From JAEZDR01 sp039811185 (GTDB taxonomy: Bacteria; Bacteroidota; Bacteroidia; Chitinophagales; Chitinophagaceae): a stretch of 64,000 nucleotides of DNA. Positions 34,208 through 43,344 of the stretch are shown one piece after another. Within the stretch, counting starts at the first letter, position 1. Every line of letters starts with the position of its first letter. The stretch spans positions 377,115 to 441,114 of the forward strand of contig JBDHYF010000001.1 in NCBI GenBank assembly GCA_039811185.1. The letters are read 5' to 3'. A program made the position numbers and the translations under genes. The notes beneath the pieces were generated by a model, which did no database searches, was not told the DNA's origin, and saw only the letters and a list, made by a program, of their open reading frames with translations.

Positions 34208-34513
34208 ATGCTTAGCACATCCATCGGCCGCCTCAGGCTCATCGGTTTTTTGGAAGGGATTTCTCTGCTTGTTTTGTTGTTTATTGCTATGCCGCTGAAG
34301 TATTTTGCCGGCATACCCGAAGTGGTAACTTATACCGGATGGGTGCACGGGTTGTTGTTTGTACTGTTTATGCTGGCGGTTTTCAGTATATATCTCGAGC
34401 GCGATTGGCCGTTTGGGAAACTGGTACTTGCATTTCTGGCAGCTTTTTTTCCATTCGGAACATTTCTGTTTGATGCAAAACTTCGTCGCGAAGACGTAGC
34501 GGGTGCTGCTTAG
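34208..34513 (+). CDS. DUF3817 family membrane protein
   Basis: 101 residues from ATG 34208 with three membrane segments. The pattern RLRLIGFLEGISLLVLLFIA, then MPLKYFAG, then GWVHGLLFVLFML and a C-terminal FFPFGTFLFDAKLRRE is typical of DUF3817 (YdzA-like) proteins of unknown function. A TTG at 34187 could extend it by 7 residues. Its stop shares TTAG (34510-34513) with the convergent symporter. Confidence 0.85.
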   Translation: MLSTSIGRLRLIGFLEGISLLVLLFIAMPLKYFAGIPEVVTYTGWVHGLLFVLFMLAVFSIYLERDWPFGKLVLAFLAAFFPFGTFLFDAKLRREDVAGAA

Positions 34514-36249
34514 CTTTTAGCGGTTGCAGTTTGTAGCCACTGAAACGCATAACCGAGCGCCACCACCAACAGCGCACCAATGGCATTCATCCACAAAAAA
34601 CTTATTTCCGGCAACCATGTAAAGCCCGGAAGTGCTTGGTTAAAGAACAGCACAACCACCACAGCCTCCGAAATTATAGCAGCATAAAATATTGCCCCAC
34701 CTTTCACCGACTTCAGATAAAAGGCTACTAAAAATATTCCGAGTATCACACCGTAAAACAGCGACCCAAGCACATTCACCGCTTCAATTAAACTTTGCCC
34801 TATCTGATTGGCAAATTGTGCCACAACAATGCAAAATAAGCCCCATGCAAAAGTGTGTAACCGGGAAGTCCTGTAGTCGGAGGCATCGCTCTCATTTTTC
34901 TTCGATGAAAACCGTTTATGAAAATCAACCACGCTGCTCGAAGCAAGCGAATTAAGCGCGGCAGCAATCGATCCCCACGCAGCAAGAAAAATAATGGCAA
35001 TCAACAGCCCTTTTAAACCGGTGGGAAGATAGCTTTTCACAAAACTTAAAAACACGTAGTTGGTATCGTTGGCATCCCGCGAACTCACTTCGGCACTCAT
35101 CTTTTTAAAGTTGCTTCTATATTGTTCAGCTTGTTTTTGAAGCGTTTTTAATGCATCCGCGGTTTGTTTTTTCGCTTCCTCTTCGCCACCTCTTTGCGCC
35201 TCTAAAAAAGCAACGGTGGCGGCTTTTTTCTCTGCACTCAATCTGTCAAAACTTGCTTCCATCTGTTGCAGGCTGTCGGCAAGGCGGGAGTTTTTCACGT
35301 CGTTCAGCAAAGCGGTGTTAAACGAAAGCGGGGCAGGCTGAAACTGATAGAACGCAAATACAAGCACCCCAATCAACAATATAAAAAACTGCATCGGAAT
35401 TTTTACCAGCCCGTTCATGAGAAGTCCAAGCCTGCTTTCGCGGTTATTTTGAGCGGTGAGATAACGGCCCACCTGCGATTGATCGGTTCCGAAGTAGCTT
35501 AAAGCCAGAAAAAAACCTCCAATAATTCCGCTCCAGATATTGTAGCGGTCGCTCCAGTTAAATTTCCCTTCGCTGTTTCCTGTTGTAATCACATTCAGCT
35601 TTTCCAGTTTACCGCTGATGTGCAGTGCGTCCGTAAAACCGACTCCTTCCGGCAGAAGATGTACTACCATATAGCCGGCAAAAAACATAGCGGCAAATAT
35701 GATGACAAGCTGAATTTGTTGCGTATAGGCTACCGCTTTCGCACCGCCGCTTACCGTGTAAAAAATCAGAAAGCCGCCCATGATGATGTTGGTGTAAAAA
35801 ATATCCCAACCAAACAAAGACGACAAAATGAGTGATGGCGCATAGATGCTGATACCGGTCGATAGTCCGCGTTGCAGCAGGAAAAGAAACGAGGTGAGTG
35901 TTCGTGTTTTATTATCGAAACGGCTTTCAAGAAATTCGTAAGCAGTATACACCTTCAGCTTGTTGAACAGCGGAACGAATGTAATACAGATTACCACCAT
36001 CGCTATGGGCAAACCAAAATAGTATTGCACAAACCGCATTCCGTCGGCATAGGCCTGTCCGGGCCCGGAAAGGAACGTAATGGCGCTTGCCTGCGTACCC
36101 ATGATACTTAGCAAAACCAAATACCAGGGCATGCTTTTATTGGAAAGAAAATAGCCATCTAAATTTTTAGTAGTGCGGCTTTTGTAGAGCCCATAGAGAA
36201 TGATGGCCACCAGCGTAAAACACAGCACACCCCAGTCAAATACATTCAT
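34510..36249 (-). CDS. sodium:solute symporter (SSS family)
   Basis: 579 residues from ATG 36249. About 13 membrane segments, with the SSS features DGYFLSNKSMPWYLVLLSIM and GTQASAITFLSGPGQAYADG. A polar alpha-helical insertion (roughly residues 305-390, with heptad-like Leu/Ala/Lys/Glu runs such as ALKTLQKQAEQYRSNFKKM) interrupts the transporter between membrane segments, probably a coiled coil outside the membrane. The start codon overlaps the stop of a 42-residue membrane protein gene (ATGA), showing translational coupling. Downstream member of the PIG-L deacetylase operon, so the substrate may be a deacetylated or released sugar, which is inference. Confidence 0.9.
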   Translation of the reverse strand: MNVFDWGVLCFTLVAIILYGLYKSRTTKNLDGYFLSNKSMPWYLVLLSIMGTQASAITFLSGPGQAYADGMRFVQYYFGLPIAMVVICITFVPLFNKLKVYTAYEFLESRFDNKTRTLTSFLFLLQRGLSTGISIYAPSLILSSLFGWDIFYTNIIMGGFLIFYTVSGGAKAVAYTQQIQLVIIFAAMFFAGYMVVHLLPEGVGFTDALHISGKLEKLNVITTGNSEGKFNWSDRYNIWSGIIGGFFLALSYFGTDQSQVGRYLTAQNNRESRLGLLMNGLVKIPMQFFILLIGVLVFAFYQFQPAPLSFNTALLNDVKNSRLADSLQQMEASFDRLSAEKKAATVAFLEAQRGGEEEAKKQTADALKTLQKQAEQYRSNFKKMSAEVSSRDANDTNYVFLSFVKSYLPTGLKGLLIAIIFLAAWGSIAAALNSLASSSVVDFHKRFSSKKNESDASDYRTSRLHTFAWGLFCIVVAQFANQIGQSLIEAVNVLGSLFYGVILGIFLVAFYLKSVKGGAIFYAAIISEAVVVVLFFNQALPGFTWLPEISFLWMNAIGALLVVALGYAFQWLQTATAKS

Positions 36250-36374
36250 GAAAAATGCTTTGTGAAAAAGTAAAAGAATACAATCAGCGCCAGCAAAAAT
36301 CCAATGACGAACCAGTACCAGGCGCGCCACGATTTAAACAAGGGAATTTCGTTGTTACGGTTGCTTTTTTCCAT
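36246..36374 (-). CDS. 42-residue single-span membrane protein coupled to the symporter
   Basis: Minus-strand ATG 36374 opens 42 codons: a charged N-terminus MEKSNRNNEIPLFKSWRAWY, a hydrophobic segment WFVIGFLLALIVFFYFF and a short tail TKHFS. Its TGA overlaps the symporter ATG (ATGA at 36246-36249), and its ATG lies 2 bases after the PIG-L stop, so it fills the gap between two co-directional genes exactly. The aromatic belt WRAWYW before the membrane span is typical of small transporter-associated subunits. Too short for routine gene finding. Function inferred only: accessory subunit of the symporter. Confidence 0.75.
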   Translation of the reverse strand: MEKSNRNNEIPLFKSWRAWYWFVIGFLLALIVFFYFFTKHFS

Positions 36375-36376
36375 AG

Positions 36377-38842
36377 CTATTGCTTCGTTTGTTTTTGATT
36401 TAAAGCAATGATGTTAGCGAGCAACCGGTATGCGCCGGGAACACCGGCAGGAAGCTGCCGAAAAAAAGAAATTCCGGTGTATGTAAAATTTCCTTTTCCA
36501 TACGATGCGGTAATCAGCGATCCCTCACCGGGTTTTTCGCCTGCGTCGTTCATGCTCAATACGGTGGTGTAACGATCGCTCCAATCCGCCGCATGATATA
36601 CACTCCTTTCCTGCACCCAATGGTCAAAATCCGCCGCCGTTATTTTATTTGGAAAATGTAATATACGGTGCGATGGATTTGCAAAGCGGACGACAGCATC
36701 TTCTTCCGTAACCCTTGTGCGGCTTATGTTAAACGGATAGGGCCCTATTCTGCTCTTTAAGGGCCCGATTTGGTTACTGGTGTTGTACTGAACAATTAAG
36801 TTGCCTCCCTTGTACACATATTCCATTAATGCGGGATAGCTTTTATCGAGCCATTCGTTGGTGTTATAGGCTCTGACGCCGGTAATAACTGCATCGAATT
36901 TTTTTAAGGCTGATGGAGTAAGGTCGTACTCCGTGAGCAGAGTAACCTTATAACCCATTTGTTGCAGCCCGTCAGGAACTTTATCACCCGCTCCGGTGAT
37001 ATAGCCGATGTTGTGTCCGGCAGTTTGAATGTTTCCTGCCGCGATGCGCGTTTTAGCATCGGTGAAGAAATACACGTAAGGAATGTGATCGTACTGAATG
37101 TGATGCAGCACAAATGCGGGTAACTTTTCCTTACCTGAATAGATGGTGTAGGTGCTATTGCTTAGATTTTTTTGAAGCCGGATTGGGTAGGTGATTTCCG
37201 CCGATTCATTTTTTTTGACGGGCGCTGCGGATCGAAACAAAACAGAGTCGTTTACCTGAACGATAATGGGCTGGTTGTTAGCCTGAGCCGTTACAGTAAA
37301 GCGGCCCACTGTCGGTTTTGTATAAGCGGTGTTGATTAGCTGAACATCATTTAAGCCGGATACGGTTTCCCGTGGTACAACCACAAGAGGCTGATATTTC
37401 TCACCCTTAACCGGATCTGTGTACTTATGAAAAACAGGAATATTGAAAGATAATGGCTGACCATCCATTTCGAAATCGAAAAAAACGGTGAAGGCAGGAT
37501 CTGCATCCGGCTGTCCAATTTTTTTTTGATCGCTGACCGAGAAACTTCCGCCTTTCATAGGTTCAATCAGCCAGTAAGGCTGGGAAATCGATTTCCCGGT
37601 ATCCACAGCTACCGTTGTGGAAAAACTGAAGTTCTTGTCTGAGGGAAGTTTCGCGTTGATGCTCGAATCGAAGCCTTCCATGCGAATGCGGTTTATTGTA
37701 TAGCCGGCGCTGGTGCGGTCGTTCAGCACAAAGTGTATTTTCAATGAGTCTCCTTGTGCAACCGATGGGGTGTGCGTGTAGGCTTCCATCCATAATCCGG
37801 ATGCAGCCGCAATAATGTTTTTTATGGCGGATAGCTTCTCGCTCCGCCAAGGGCTTGGTTGTAGATTTTCGACTAAACGGTAAATGTTCAGCAGCGATTT
37901 TAAAGAGCCAGAAGGACGGCTGAAGTTAAACGACCGGATAAGAGAATCGATAGCCTTTTCCACAGCTTCACCGCCGGGAAGTTTTTTCCAATCGGTTTCA
38001 ATGTCATCGAACAGGTCGGTTTCGAAAGCATCGCCGCCCGTTAAAACAAAGTATTCTTTCGATTCGCCTCTCGATTTTGGAACGCCGAAGCCCTGGCTTC
38101 TGTGCTGGCTTCGGCTGTTGGCAGCTATTTCGCCATAGCTCTGTCCGAGCAGCGGATTGAAGCCGCCTGCATCAATAGAAAACTGGTCATTTTTTTGTGT
38201 GTTCACGCTTCCGAAGTTGAAGGTGTTCCATAACAGCCGTTTTGCCTGCCAGGTGCCTGTAAATTTCAATTGTTCGGGGAAACGGTTTTTGTCGGCGGCT
38301 GCCATAAACGCCTCCTGCGCTAATATGGCCGATGCGGTATGATGTCCGTGTCCGCCTTCGCCGGTAACGGGAAAACGGGTAATCATCACATCGGGTTTAA
38401 AATTCCTGATCACCCACACCATGTCGCCAAGAATTTTTTCCCTGTTCCATTTCTCAAGCGTCTCTTCAGGCGTTTTGCTATAACCAAAATCGAATGCCGT
38501 AGTAAAAAATTGGGAGGCGCCATCAATTTTGCGCGCTTTCAGCAGTTCTTGTGTTCGGATAAGGCCTAAGGCTATACCTTGCTCATCGCCAATCAGATTT
38601 TGGCCACCGTCGCCTCTTGTAAGCGACAAATAGCCGGTCTTGTACAACTTTTCTTTCGAGAAGTAGGTCAGTAATCTGGTGTTCTCATCGTCCGGATGGG
38701 CAGCGATGTATAAAACCGAGCCTAAAACTTTCAGTTTTTTTATCGATTGAAAAATCTCGGAAGAAGTTTGTGCATCCGGCGGCTGAGAAAAGGCTAAATG
38801 AGAAAAGCAACAGAAAATCAGGCAGACAATCGGTTTCATCAT
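36377..38842 (-). CDS. secreted PIG-L family deacetylase
   Basis: 821 residues. Signal peptide about 1-19 (CFSHLAFSQ). The N-terminal PIG-L/LmbE zinc-deacetylase domain shows AHPDDENTRLLTYF (His, Asp, Asp), TRGDGGQN and the second metal His in GEGGHGHHTASAIL. The remaining about 550 residues are beta-rich, with a ThuA-like C-terminal region (TGVRAYNTNEW, VQYNTSN). It hydrolyses N-acetyl groups from sugars or conjugates; the large two-part form is common in Bacteroidota. First gene of the operon deacetylase-small membrane protein-symporter. Confidence 0.87.
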   Translation of the reverse strand: MMKPIVCLIFCCFSHLAFSQPPDAQTSSEIFQSIKKLKVLGSVLYIAAHPDDENTRLLTYFSKEKLYKTGYLSLTRGDGGQNLIGDEQGIALGLIRTQELLKARKIDGASQFFTTAFDFGYSKTPEETLEKWNREKILGDMVWVIRNFKPDVMITRFPVTGEGGHGHHTASAILAQEAFMAAADKNRFPEQLKFTGTWQAKRLLWNTFNFGSVNTQKNDQFSIDAGGFNPLLGQSYGEIAANSRSQHRSQGFGVPKSRGESKEYFVLTGGDAFETDLFDDIETDWKKLPGGEAVEKAIDSLIRSFNFSRPSGSLKSLLNIYRLVENLQPSPWRSEKLSAIKNIIAAASGLWMEAYTHTPSVAQGDSLKIHFVLNDRTSAGYTINRIRMEGFDSSINAKLPSDKNFSFSTTVAVDTGKSISQPYWLIEPMKGGSFSVSDQKKIGQPDADPAFTVFFDFEMDGQPLSFNIPVFHKYTDPVKGEKYQPLVVVPRETVSGLNDVQLINTAYTKPTVGRFTVTAQANNQPIIVQVNDSVLFRSAAPVKKNESAEITYPIRLQKNLSNSTYTIYSGKEKLPAFVLHHIQYDHIPYVYFFTDAKTRIAAGNIQTAGHNIGYITGAGDKVPDGLQQMGYKVTLLTEYDLTPSALKKFDAVITGVRAYNTNEWLDKSYPALMEYVYKGGNLIVQYNTSNQIGPLKSRIGPYPFNISRTRVTEEDAVVRFANPSHRILHFPNKITAADFDHWVQERSVYHAADWSDRYTTVLSMNDAGEKPGEGSLITASYGKGNFTYTGISFFRQLPAGVPGAYRLLANIIALNQKQTKQ

Positions 38843-38896
38843 GTATCAAATAAACGAAAAACTGCGGCAACACCATTGTGCTACGTTTTTCATGTG

Positions 38897-38926
38897 TTTG
38901 AAATGCAATAAAAGAGATTATCTTTC
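38897..38926 (+). promoter_or_regulatory. candidate promoter of the T9SS type A beta-helix protein
   Basis: TTTG (38897-38900), 18-base spacer, TATCTTTC (38919-38926; one mismatch to TAnnTTTG), 30 bases before the ATG at 38957. Both boxes and the spacing fit the Bacteroidota consensus. Confidence 0.42.
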
Positions 38927-38956
38927 ACGTATTTTTTAACACTTTTTTTCTTCGCC

Positions 38957-41900
38957 ATGAAAAATTTTTTACTCCTCCTGATAGCCGTGTTCGGCTGCGT
39001 TTACATAACTTCTGCACAGAATGTGGTGGTTAATCCCGGCAATACCGGTTATACAACATTGAAAGCAGCTTTCGATGCCGTAAACAATGGAACGCATACA
39101 GGCAAGGTGTCGATTACAATTATTGGCAATACGGTTGAAGCGGCTACTGCCACTTTAAATGCATCGGGAAGCGGCAGCGCATCCTACTCATCCGTTGAAA
39201 TAAATACCAACGGCAGCTATTCCGTCACGGGGGCCATAGCGGGTCCGATTATCAGCTTTAATGGCGCTTCCAATGTTGTGCTTAACGGTGCAAATCCGGG
39301 TACGGGAACGGTTGCGCTAACCATATCCAATACGAGCACTTCGGCAAACGCAAACACGAGCACCATCCGGTTTATCAACAATGCCTCTTCGATTTCTGTG
39401 AACGGGTGCAACATTCTCGGTTCTTCATCGCGCGCCGCTAATACAGCCATTGCCACCGGAACTATTTTATTTTCTACCGGAACGGGAGGCGGGAACAACA
39501 ATATTATTATCTCAGATAATTACATCGGCCCGGCAGGAACGTCGCTTCCTTCCAGAGCCGTTGCTTCCTTCGGATCCTCGTCCGCATCTCCCAATCATAA
39601 CAATCAAATCTTAAACAATTTTATCTACGATTATTTCAACGATACGTATAGCGCCGGAATTTATTTGAACGATAATAATTCCATGTGGACGATTACCGGA
39701 AACAGGCTTTATCAAACCGGCGTTCGTACGGGTTCAGGCACGGGTATTCATTACGGAATTTTTGTAGATGGGAACAGTGTTGCCTCTAACTTTACTATCA
39801 GCAGCAATACTGTGGGTTATGCCTCCGAAATAGGAACAGGTACATACGCCATAACCGGCGCTGCCACTACGTTTCAGGCAATCAGTGTAAAGGCATTGGG
39901 TGTGGCTCCCAACCAGGTTAGCAGCAACCAAATTCGCAACATCAGCGTAGCCAACTCGGGCACAGCTATCAACTATGCCATCAACATTGCTGCAACCGCT
40001 AATGGCATTTCGGCTCAGGTACAAAATAATCAGATTGCACAGATAGCCGGCAGCGGTAACTGGTACGTGCTCAACCTGACGGGTTCGGGCAATAATTTGC
40101 AATCTCTCATCAGCGCAAATGCCATTCACGACATTCACCTAACAGATGCCGGCAGGTTTTATGGCATTTTGTATAACGGCGGAGCCGGAGGCATAACCTC
40201 AGTTGTAAGCAATAACAGCATTTATAATATTTCTTTAACCGGAACGGCAGCGGGCTCCGCCACAGGCTCGCCTGCGCTTGTAGGCATTTATGGCGCCTCG
40301 GGCCCGGTTACTATTTCTGACAACCTCATTGGAAGCGGCACTGCCGATAAATCTATCCGCTGCATTCAAACAACCGGAAGCACTTCTTCTTTCGATTTGC
40401 TGGGAATCTTTGTGAAGGGAACTGACGACCAGGTGGTATTTAACAACACCATTGGCGGTTTTTATGCCAACAACAGTGCTGCTGCAAGCGGTGTGCCCCG
40501 CATTTTCGGGATGCGCAACAGCGGCAGCGGCGTGATTACTTTTTCGCTTAACCGGGTGGGTGGAAGCTCCGACAGTTCCATGCACATCGTATCCAATTCA
40601 CCTTCGGCAAGCATATTGGGCATTTATAACAACGCCGGCACCACCACGATAAACGGCAACGTGTTTCAAAATTTTGTTTCTCCTTCAGGAACGGGTACGC
40701 TGGCAAATTCTGCCGCCGCGGGTATTGTACATGCGGCTGCCGGCCAGGTAACGGTGAATAACAATTTAATTGAACGATTAACAGCTTCCGGAACTTCGGT
40801 TATAGGCGTGCTTATTTTATCGGCGAATGATGCCTTGATTTCAAAGAATATTATTCAGAACCTCAAAAGTTCCGGCAGCACAGGCAATTTGTCGGTGAAT
40901 GGTATTGAAGTAAATGGCGTCACCTACCCGACGGTGCATGCAAATAAGATTACGCAACTTTTTCAAACCGGCAGCTGGTTAACAAAGAATAATGGTGTTG
41001 TAAATGGAATTTTACTGTCGGAAAGCAGCTCGGCTTCCGTATTCAACAACATTGTTGGCGGGTTTAATGTAACGCAGGGCGGCGGTGACGATGTGGTACG
41101 TGGCATAAGTTTGTCATCGCAACTGGCCGGCAATGGATTTCATGTGTATTTTAATTCTGTTTATTTGAATGCATCCTCCTCCGACACAGCCTTTGGAAGT
41201 TCTGCATTGTTTCACACAGGAAATCCAGATATGAGTGCAGGTTCACTCTATAACTCGAACAATATATTTATTAATCGTTCAACAGCAAGAGGCAGTGGAA
41301 AAACCCGTGCAATGCACCGGTCGCCGGATGCGTGGAGCAACTACTTTGTTTACTCGGACGATAACATTTATTATAGTGTGGATACGTTGCCCAATCATTT
41401 TATTTATAACGATTATAAAACCTTGGCTGCTTTTCAGGCGGTGAGTGGAACACGAGATACAGGGTCGTTTCAGGCATTGCCGCCATTTGAAACCGTGGAT
41501 TCAACGGCATTAAATTACCTGCACCCTGATCCCGTTGAACCCACCTTTATCGAAAGCGGCGGCCATACAATATCGAATTACTACTCGGACTTTTATGGAA
41601 CTACCCGGTTTGGCGGAGTGGGTTATTCGGGCACCGGAACCGCGCCGGACATTGGCGCCATAGAAGGCGATTTCCAGTCGCACTTATTGCCGGTGAAATT
41701 TTTGTCGTTCACAGCAAAAAACGAGGGCGCACAAAACAGATTACATTGGAGTACAACAGCCGAAGTAAACAATGTCGGATTTGAGATTGAGAAAAGTGCT
41801 GATGGGAAAACGTTCTTCAACATAGGATTTGTGGAATCGGGATGGGGTGATGTGCCGGCTTCTTCGGTGGTGTCATACAATTTTGTAGATGAGAAGCCTT

Positions 41901-42253
41901 TTCAGCCGATTAGCTTTTACCGGTTGAAGCAAGCGGATAAGGATGGCAAATTCAGTTATTCTGACGTGGTTTCTGTTCAGTATTTCCAGACGAACAGCAG
42001 GGTGAAGGCTGTGTATCCCAATCCGGTTACTGATGTTTTGAATATGGAGGCAGAAAGCAAAAAGCAACAGTCGGTTATGGTGAGATTTGTGAATTTACAA
42101 GGCAGCGAAATAGCCGTTGTGGAGCAGCGGGCTGTTGTGGGGATGAACAAATTTTCAGTACCCACTGCGGGGCTTCCTGTCGGTGTTTACATTGTTGAGG
42201 TAACGTTTATGAGCGAGCAGCAGTCGGCTCAGTTCAAAATACTGAAACGATAG
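38957..42253 (+). CDS. secreted beta-helix protein with T9SS type A sorting domain
   Basis: 1098 residues. Signal peptide about 1-21 (VYITSAQ). Residues about 25-900 are a long Asn/Ser/Gly/Thr-rich array of imperfect repeats with recurring N-x-I, NNxI and IxxNxI strand patterns (NNIIISDNYIG, NTIGGFYANN), consistent with a right-handed parallel beta-helix. A short beta domain (LPVKFLSFTAKNEGAQNRLHW) precedes the C-terminal type A sorting domain beginning VYPNPVTDVLNME and ending AQFKILKR. Expected substrate of the type IX secretion system, exported and cleaved or anchored at the cell surface; adhesin or polysaccharide-binding role is a guess. Confidence 0.88.
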   Translation: MKNFLLLLIAVFGCVYITSAQNVVVNPGNTGYTTLKAAFDAVNNGTHTGKVSITIIGNTVEAATATLNASGSGSASYSSVEINTNGSYSVTGAIAGPIISFNGASNVVLNGANPGTGTVALTISNTSTSANANTSTIRFINNASSISVNGCNILGSSSRAANTAIATGTILFSTGTGGGNNNIIISDNYIGPAGTSLPSRAVASFGSSSASPNHNNQILNNFIYDYFNDTYSAGIYLNDNNSMWTITGNRLYQTGVRTGSGTGIHYGIFVDGNSVASNFTISSNTVGYASEIGTGTYAITGAATTFQAISVKALGVAPNQVSSNQIRNISVANSGTAINYAINIAATANGISAQVQNNQIAQIAGSGNWYVLNLTGSGNNLQSLISANAIHDIHLTDAGRFYGILYNGGAGGITSVVSNNSIYNISLTGTAAGSATGSPALVGIYGASGPVTISDNLIGSGTADKSIRCIQTTGSTSSFDLLGIFVKGTDDQVVFNNTIGGFYANNSAAASGVPRIFGMRNSGSGVITFSLNRVGGSSDSSMHIVSNSPSASILGIYNNAGTTTINGNVFQNFVSPSGTGTLANSAAAGIVHAAAGQVTVNNNLIERLTASGTSVIGVLILSANDALISKNIIQNLKSSGSTGNLSVNGIEVNGVTYPTVHANKITQLFQTGSWLTKNNGVVNGILLSESSSASVFNNIVGGFNVTQGGGDDVVRGISLSSQLAGNGFHVYFNSVYLNASSSDTAFGSSALFHTGNPDMSAGSLYNSNNIFINRSTARGSGKTRAMHRSPDAWSNYFVYSDDNIYYSVDTLPNHFIYNDYKTLAAFQAVSGTRDTGSFQALPPFETVDSTALNYLHPDPVEPTFIESGGHTISNYYSDFYGTTRFGGVGYSGTGTAPDIGAIEGDFQSHLLPVKFLSFTAKNEGAQNRLHWSTTAEVNNVGFEIEKSADGKTFFNIGFVESGWGDVPASSVVSYNFVDEKPFQPISFYRLKQADKDGKFSYSDVVSVQYFQTNSRVKAVYPNPVTDVLNMEAESKKQQSVMVRFVNLQGSEIAVVEQRAVVGMNKFSVPTAGLPVGVYIVEVTFMSEQQSAQFKILKR

Positions 42254-42540
42254 GGAAAGAGCAGACAAAGCAAATGCAGTAACGATGGGCCTTTGCGGCT
42301 AAAATATTTTGCTTTGAAATAAAGATAAAGCCGGGAAAGTTCGGTCTGGAAAAGTGTTTTGTGCAGCGGCGACCTTGCTGGCCCAAGACAGCAAAATCCC
42401 GAAGCGCTTACTAACAAGCAACGGCAAAATCCTGAAGGGATAACGAGATTATAGCGGTGAAATAGCGTGATGGCAGGCAATTCACTGCAACTGCTAACAT
42501 ATTCAGTTCTTAAAAAAGCACCCGATATGTTTTCGTCGCT
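42254..42540 (+). other. 287-base gap without a recognisable gene
   Basis: Between the beta-helix protein and the convergent esterase. No plausible frame, hairpin terminator or RNA gene seen. It contains a 14-base imperfect direct repeat, GCAAAATCCCGAAG (42391-42404) and GCAAAATCCTGAAG (42424-42437), one mismatch, 33 bases apart, whose meaning is unclear. Confidence 0.5.
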
Positions 42541-43272
42541 TTAAAACTTTGTTTCCAAAATATAAGGAAGCATTTTCCGCCACGTATCCCAGTCGTGTTT
42601 TACATCGCCTCCCCAAATATCGAGGTCGTGCCAAATGCCCTTCGACCACAGCAAATCGCTGAATGCGCGGCTCGCACCCGGATCTTCATAATCGCCGCTG
42701 CCGGTGTAGATATGGATGTGGTGGCTTGCCTTAATCCGTTGCAAATACCATTCGTCGTTTAAATTTTGGATATAATGATAAGGGCTGTTGAGGTAGACCT
42801 GCTCATCCCAAAAACCTTTGGTATACTCGGTTAAGTCGTACACGCCGCTCATGCTGATTGCACCGTTAATAATGTCGGGGCGCTTTAAAAAAAGATTCAT
42901 AGCGTGCAGCGCGCCGAAAGAAGCGCCACAAGTATATATGAAAGTATCGCTGCTCGTGTTTTGCTTTATAAATGGAACTACTTCATTAAAAATATAGCTG
43001 TTGAACTGATTGTGCCGGATAGCTTTATGTTCTGCGGCCATATCATTGTTCAACCAGCTTTCGGTGTTAATGCTGTTTACGCTGTACACCTTACACTTAC
43101 CGGAATGAATCATTGGTGCAAGGCTGTCTATTAAGTGAAACCTTTCATATTCCAGATAATCAGCGGCGGCGGTAGGAATTAACAGCAGAGCAAAACCATG
43201 ATGCCCATATTCAACAATCGGCATTTCTTTATTCAGTGAAGGGCTGTGCCATGAAGTGGTTTTTCTATGCAT
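42541..43272 (-). CDS. esterase family alpha/beta hydrolase
   Basis: 243 residues from ATG 43272. The nucleophile elbow TCGASFGALHAMNLF (Gly-x-Ser-x-Gly), the SGVYDLTEY segment, an Asp in GSGDYEDPGASRAF and a His in VKHDWDTWRKMLPYIL complete an esterase D / Fes-type (PF00756) catalytic triad. No signal peptide, so cytoplasmic. Substrate unknown. The frame reaches a TTG at 43293, but that codon is part of a one-mismatch promoter box (TTATTTTG, 43291-43298), so the ATG is preferred. Divergent from cvpA. Confidence 0.87.
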   Translation of the reverse strand: MHRKTTSWHSPSLNKEMPIVEYGHHGFALLLIPTAAADYLEYERFHLIDSLAPMIHSGKCKVYSVNSINTESWLNNDMAAEHKAIRHNQFNSYIFNEVVPFIKQNTSSDTFIYTCGASFGALHAMNLFLKRPDIINGAISMSGVYDLTEYTKGFWDEQVYLNSPYHYIQNLNDEWYLQRIKASHHIHIYTGSGDYEDPGASRAFSDLLWSKGIWHDLDIWGGDVKHDWDTWRKMLPYILETKF

Positions 43273-43344
43273 GTTTTGAGTGTTTAGGCTCAAAATAATT
43301 CATTTAATTAACAATACCATTTAATTTTAGAAGCAATAAATCTC

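Noticed and set aside
36377..36400. Possible gene truncation at the PIG-L C-terminus because of the tight spacing
   Set aside because: The tail reads smoothly to its stop and the small membrane protein begins 2 bases later, consistent with an intact operon.
38957..41600. DNA-level tandem repeat in the beta-helix gene
   Set aside because: The repetition is at the level of short protein motifs; no long identical DNA units were found.
42229..42480. 83-residue minus-strand frame in the gap after the beta-helix gene
   Set aside because: Cys/Leu/Phe-rich shadow composition, reaches into the end of a real gene, and its apparent internal repeat is just the 14-base DNA repeat.
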